Shown: positions 58,222 to 64,000 of the stretch, in pieces
Layout of the letters: each line of letters starts with the position of its first letter
Position numbering within the stretch: the stretch's first letter is position 1
Source of the DNA: CAZSSM01 sp964609385
Lineage (GTDB): Bacteria > Planctomycetota > Planctomycetia > Isosphaerales > Isosphaeraceae
Length of the DNA stretch: 64,000 nt
NCBI GenBank assembly: GCA_964609385.1
Contig: CAZSSM010000032.1
Span: forward strand, 6,189 to 70,188
Reading direction: 5' to 3'
The notes under the pieces: generated by a model
What the model saw: only the letters and a program-made list of their open reading frames with translations
Databases searched by the model: none
What the model was told of the DNA's origin: nothing
Translations under genes and position numbers: made by a program

Positions 58222-60030
58222 TCATGGGGTTGTTGAAGGGTCCTCGGTCTTTCCGGCCTCGGGTGTCGGCTGGAGCGAGATCAGATGGAGTTCGCGGGTC
58301 TGTCGCTCCTCGACCAAGCCCGGTGCGCCGGTCATGAGGTCGGTCCCCTTGGCGGTCTTGGGGAAGGCGATGCAGTCGCGAATGCTGGTCAGGCCGGCGA
58401 AGAGCATGACCAGGCGATCCAAGCCCAGCGCGATCCCGCCGTGCGGCGGCGCCCCATACCGCAGCGCGCTCAGGAGGAAGCCGAACTGCTCCTCAGCCTC
58501 GGCTTCGCTGATCCCCAGCAGCTTGAAGATCTTGGCTTGGAGCGCTGGGTCGTGGCAACGGATGGTGCCGCCGCCGGCCTCCTCGCCGTTGATCACCAGG
58601 TCGTAGGCTTGGGCTCGGACCTTGGCCGGGTCGGTCTCCAGGAGTGGGATGTCTTCGGCCAGCGGCATCGTGAAGGGGTGGTGTTCGGCGACGTAGCGAC
58701 CCTCCTCGTCGTCCCAGGCCAGCAAGGGGAATCGGATCACCCAACTGTAGTGGAACGATCCCGTCGGGATCAGGTCCAGGTCCTTGGCCAGCTTGAGCCG
58801 GAGGTTGCCGAGCGCCTGGCTGGAGACGTCCTGGGTGTCGGCGACGATCAGGAGCAGATCGCCGGCCTCGGCCTCCAGCCGGGTCAGCAAAGCCGTGCGG
58901 GCCTCGTCGGGGAAGAACTTGGCCGTCGGTCCGGTTAGGGCGTCGGTCTCGACCTTGAGCCAGACCAACCCTTTGGCGCCGAACTCCTTGACGAAGTCGG
59001 TGAGGCCGTCGAGGTCCTTGCGGCTGAACTTGCCGGCGCCCCCGGGGACGCGGAGCCCCCGGATCCGCTTGCCCGACTGCAGGGCCTCGTTGAAGACCTT
59101 GAACGTGGTCTGCTCGGCCACATCGGCCAGGTCGCGGAGTTCGAGGCCAAACCGCTGGTCAGGGCGGTCGTTGCCGAACCGCTCCATGGCGTTGTGGTAG
59201 TCGAGCCGGGGCAGAGGAGTTTCCGGCACCTTGCCGACGAACTCCCGGGCCATTCGGACGACCAGGTCCTCGATGGTCTCCAGGACGTCTTCGTCCTCGA
59301 CGAACGACATCTCGACGTCGAGCTGGCTGAACTCAGGTTGGCGGTTGGCCCGCAGGGCCTCATCGCGGAAACAGCGCGCGATCTGGTAATAGCGGTCGAA
59401 CCCAGAAACCATCAACAACTGTTTGTAGAGCTGGGGCGATTGGGGCAAGGCATAGAAGTGCGATGGATGGATTCGGCTGGGGACCAGGAAATCGCGGGCC
59501 CCTTCAGGGGTGCTTCGGCCGAGCATCGGCGTCTCGATCTCCAGAAATCCCTTCTCGTTCATCGTCTGGCGGATCAGTTGAACGAGCTGGTGTCGGAGGA
59601 TGAAGACCCGCTGTAATTCGGGGCGTCTCAGGTCCAGGTAGCGGTGCTTGAGCCGGATCTCCTCGTTAGTTTGATTAGCCTCTTGGATCTCGAAAGGCGG
59701 GGTCTTGGTCGCGTTATAGATCTGGAGTTTCTGGGCGTGGACCTCGATGGTCCCGGTGCTTAGCTTGGGATTGATGTTCGCCTCGTCCCGGCATTTGACC
59801 ATGCCTCGGACACCGATAACGAACTCGTTGCGGAGGGTCTTGGCCCGCTCGATCAACTCGGCGCCGGCGTCGGGCTCGAAGACGATCTGGGTGACCCCAT
59901 AGCGGTCCCGCAGATCGATGAAGATCAAGCCGCCCAGGTCGCGTCGACGGTCCACCCAGCCGTTGAGACGCGTCTCGGTCCCGGCCTGCTCGGCCTTCAG
60001 TTCCCCACAGGTGTGTGTGCGCTTCAACAT
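58222..60030 (-). CDS. aspS: Aspartyl-tRNA synthetase
   Basis: A 602-residue protein starting at ATG 60030 (MLKRTHTCGEL), with GGAAGG upstream. It has the bacterial layout: anticodon-binding OB fold (WVDRRRDLGGLIFIDLRD), catalytic core with FLEIETPMLGRSTPEGARDF and RYYQIARCFRDEALRANRQP, an inserted GAD domain, and GGIALGLDRLVMLFAG. It charges tRNA-Asp. The residue after RRRD is Leu, as in the discriminating E. coli enzyme, whereas characterised non-discriminating enzymes have His, so it is probably specific for tRNA-Asp. The leader contains a GC-rich hairpin (60068-60112). Confidence 0.96.
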   Translation of the reverse strand: MLKRTHTCGELKAEQAGTETRLNGWVDRRRDLGGLIFIDLRDRYGVTQIVFEPDAGAELIERAKTLRNEFVIGVRGMVKCRDEANINPKLSTGTIEVHAQKLQIYNATKTPPFEIQEANQTNEEIRLKHRYLDLRRPELQRVFILRHQLVQLIRQTMNEKGFLEIETPMLGRSTPEGARDFLVPSRIHPSHFYALPQSPQLYKQLLMVSGFDRYYQIARCFRDEALRANRQPEFSQLDVEMSFVEDEDVLETIEDLVVRMAREFVGKVPETPLPRLDYHNAMERFGNDRPDQRFGLELRDLADVAEQTTFKVFNEALQSGKRIRGLRVPGGAGKFSRKDLDGLTDFVKEFGAKGLVWLKVETDALTGPTAKFFPDEARTALLTRLEAEAGDLLLIVADTQDVSSQALGNLRLKLAKDLDLIPTGSFHYSWVIRFPLLAWDDEEGRYVAEHHPFTMPLAEDIPLLETDPAKVRAQAYDLVINGEEAGGGTIRCHDPALQAKIFKLLGISEAEAEEQFGFLLSALRYGAPPHGGIALGLDRLVMLFAGLTSIRDCIAFPKTAKGTDLMTGAPGLVEERQTRELHLISLQPTPEAGKTEDPSTTP

Positions 60031-60067
60031 GGTCGCGTGACCTTCCCCCCTCAAATAACTCGACAGA

Positions 60068-60112
60068 GGCCCCGGGGCCGTTCGGCCCGCCCATCGTTGG
60101 CGCTCCGGGGCC
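60068..60112. promoter_or_regulatory. GC-rich nested hairpin in the aspS leader
   Basis: GGCCCCGG (60068-60075) pairs with CCGGGGCC (60105-60112), and an inner GGCC-GTTC-GGCC hairpin lies inside. It sits 38-82 bases upstream of the aspS start, near a possible minus-strand -10 (TATAAC, complement of 60122-60127). Role unknown. Confidence 0.35.
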
Positions 60113-60254
60113 CGAGACGCTGTTATAGCATGGCCATGAGCCGGGGGGACACGCGGCTCGTTGATGAGGCCTCGAGTCCCACTCTCTCACGTCCGATGCC
60201 GTTGGCGAATCAAAGGACCCGACACCGCGGGATCCCCGACTCGGAGGACCATCG

Positions 60255-61628
60255 ATGACCTCTTTGCTGATCGCCGTCGCTTGGCTGATCGTCGTTTCGA
60301 ACCCGCAACAGCCCGATGCCGGACCCGGGCTCTGCCCCTCACAGGAGCTGGAGGCTGAGGCCTGGGTCTTCGATTTCGAAGAGGCCGGGCTGGCTCGAAG
60401 CTGGACCGCCGGCGGGCCGATCCGCGCGGCGCGTCGACGGATCACCGAGCCACCTTCCGCAACGAGCTACGGGGGCCACGTCCTGGAGATCTCCGCTCAG
60501 GGCGGCGCAGGCATCTACACTCGACCCGACACGCCACTGCCGGAACTGGATCGCCAACGCGCGTTTTCTTTCTGGATCAACGCCCGCGACGTGCGGGCCG
60601 GTCAGCCTCTGGTCCTGGAGATCCGCTTCGCCGAGGTCGGCCGACCGGCCTGGCTCTGGCGGAAGGTCGAGGTCGATGCGCCGGGCTGGCAACGGATCGA
60701 AATCCCTTTGATGCGGTTCCGCCCCAAGACCGGCGTGTCGGTCGATTGGGACGATGTCCGACGATTCGGCTTCACGTTCCGAAACGACGGTGACGTGGCC
60801 ATCGACACGATCCGCCTGGTCTCCGGTGACGGCCCCGATGCGGCCGACCTGAGCCTCGAGCAGCTCCGACGGGATGCCTTTGGTGATGCCGAGGACGTCC
60901 GGGTCCGTCAAGGCGACACCTTCGCCGTTCTGACCGACGATCCGGGCTTAGACCTCGACGCCCTGATGGCCGCCCTCGACACGATGGCCGACGCGACCCG
61001 AGTTGACTTCCCCGACCTGTCCCCGATCGATCGACCCGTGCCCTTGGTCGTCTTCGCCCGCGAGACCGACTATCGGAACTTCTGGCCTCAGTTCGCCGAG
61101 GCCTACAACGCCGAGATCGCCGAGCCGACCGCCGACGGGTTCACCGCGTTGGGAATCGCCACGACCTCGAGCGGAGACGATCCCGGCCACCTCCGACCGG
61201 TCATGATCCACGAGGCCCACCATGCCCTCTGGTCCCAGATTTCGGGCTTGGGCAACACCAGCGCCTGGCTCGCCGAGGGCCTCGCGGTTCGTTATCAGCT
61301 CCGTTACATGAACCGATCTCTCGACGGCCTCATCGACCGGATCATGGCCGGAAGAGCCACCGTCCTCCCCTGGACACGCCTGACCGACGGTCGCCCGATC
61401 ACGACCAGCCACTATTGGCAGGCGGCCAGCGTCATCGCCTGGATGCTTGACGACCCCCAGCGTCGACCGGCTTTCCATCGGGCCCTCGAACAGATGCGCA
61501 TCCGCTGCTCGACCGATCTCCGGCCCCTTGCTGAGCCCATCTTCGGCCAGTCCCTGCAATCCCTCGAAGAACAGTGGGTTCGGGATGATCCATCGATCGA
61601 AGGGACGGATCCGATCGGGGTGAAATGA
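60255..61628 (+). CDS. Secreted carbohydrate-binding-like protein with putative zinc peptidase domain
   Basis: A 457-residue protein; GGAGG lies 7 bases before ATG 60255. A short signal peptide (TSLLIAVAWLIVVS) is followed by a beta-sandwich domain (about 35-200) of the carbohydrate-binding/CIA30 kind (WVFDFEEAGL; FSFWINARDV). The C-terminal domain has HEAHH (His319, Glu320, His323) in VMIHEAHHALW and Glu341 in WLAEGLAVRYQ, the layout of gluzincin (peptidase MA-like, DUF1570-type) domains. So it is probably a secreted metallopeptidase. Substrate unknown. It is divergent from aspS. Confidence 0.72.
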   Translation: MTSLLIAVAWLIVVSNPQQPDAGPGLCPSQELEAEAWVFDFEEAGLARSWTAGGPIRAARRRITEPPSATSYGGHVLEISAQGGAGIYTRPDTPLPELDRQRAFSFWINARDVRAGQPLVLEIRFAEVGRPAWLWRKVEVDAPGWQRIEIPLMRFRPKTGVSVDWDDVRRFGFTFRNDGDVAIDTIRLVSGDGPDAADLSLEQLRRDAFGDAEDVRVRQGDTFAVLTDDPGLDLDALMAALDTMADATRVDFPDLSPIDRPVPLVVFARETDYRNFWPQFAEAYNAEIAEPTADGFTALGIATTSSGDDPGHLRPVMIHEAHHALWSQISGLGNTSAWLAEGLAVRYQLRYMNRSLDGLIDRIMAGRATVLPWTRLTDGRPITTSHYWQAASVIAWMLDDPQRRPAFHRALEQMRIRCSTDLRPLAEPIFGQSLQSLEEQWVRDDPSIEGTDPIGVK

Positions 61629-61655
61629 CGTCTATTCCGGAATCATTGAGCCATG

Positions 61656-61691
61656 AAAAAAGGGCGTGATCCAGCAGATTGGATCACGCCC
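61656..61691 (-). terminator. Intrinsic terminator of clpC
   Basis: GGGCGTGATCC (61662-61672) and GGATCACGCCC (61681-61691) form a perfect 11-bp stem over an 8-base loop. On the minus strand the stem is followed by six T's (61661-61656). It lies about 70 bases after the clpC stop. On the plus strand it may also help end the peptidase transcript. Confidence 0.85.
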
Positions 61692-61759
61692 CCTTGGAGA
61701 AGAGATTCGATCGAGAGTAACGGCGTCATCCTCTCCCGGAGGAGAGGATGAGTGAGCGA

Positions 61760-64000
<2,241 letters not shown>

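Overview
The window looks like chromosome from a high-GC planctomycete, most likely Isosphaeraceae or Gemmatales-like. This rests on protein style, not on a database match: a DUF4058 protein with the MPVHDWSRVEAG start, a lipid-anchored sulfatase and an SGNH hydrolase side by side, a Ser/Thr kinase with a huge extracytoplasmic beta-helix part, many TPR and membrane proteins, and frequent GTG/TTG starts. I see no rRNA, tRNA, CRISPR array, prophage or intact insertion sequence.

Layout. 1-3.6 kb: the end of a Wsp-type chemosensory cluster (hybrid CheA, CheB, and a WspR-like receiver fused to a PP2C phosphatase instead of a GGDEF domain). 3.8-5.3 kb: a secreted protein of unknown function. 5.5-12.1 kb (-): a 2175-residue polytopic membrane protein. 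12.4-19.1 kb (-): three membrane-anchored TPR proteins, a lone ABC ATPase and an enolase-superfamily enzyme in one tight run; upstream of it is a small lipoprotein with its own terminator. 20-22 kb: a YadG/YadH-type ABC-2 exporter. 22-28 kb (-): DUF4058 protein and methyltransferase, then four overlapping genes for two ABC-2 exporters. 28.4-31.3 kb: SGNH hydrolase and sulfatase, probably polysaccharide processing. 31.5-34.4 kb: a long RecQ helicase. 34.5-35.5 kb (-): a 57-residue membrane protein and an EVE-domain protein. 36-39.6 kb: rpmA-obg-coaX-mnmE-like, with overlapping frames. 39.7-43.8 kb (-): the kinase, with an excellent sigma-70 promoter. 44-49.3 kb: divergent UvrA, M48 metallopeptidase, queC. 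49.3-51.3 kb: a membrane protein and a Tat-exported aldo/keto reductase. 51.4-52.9 kb: a Xre/RES toxin-antitoxin pair with promoter. 52.9-56.1 kb: a GT-C-like membrane protein and an HTH-membrane protein. 56.1-56.9 kb: a non-coding stretch with a 139-nt nested palindrome and a terminator. 56.9-60 kb (-): CE15-like esterase and aspS. 60.3-61.6 kb: a secreted putative zinc peptidase. 61.8-64 kb (-): clpC, cut by the window end.

Most worth a second look: the WspR receiver with a swapped output domain; the nested palindrome at 56650-56788; UvrA and RecQ homologues that have lost zinc-binding cysteines, the UvrA also carrying a histone-H1-like tail; the giant membrane protein; the MnmE-like protein that ends at an A7 run; and the small membrane gene at 34493-34666. 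Functions are inferred from motifs read by eye; no search was run.
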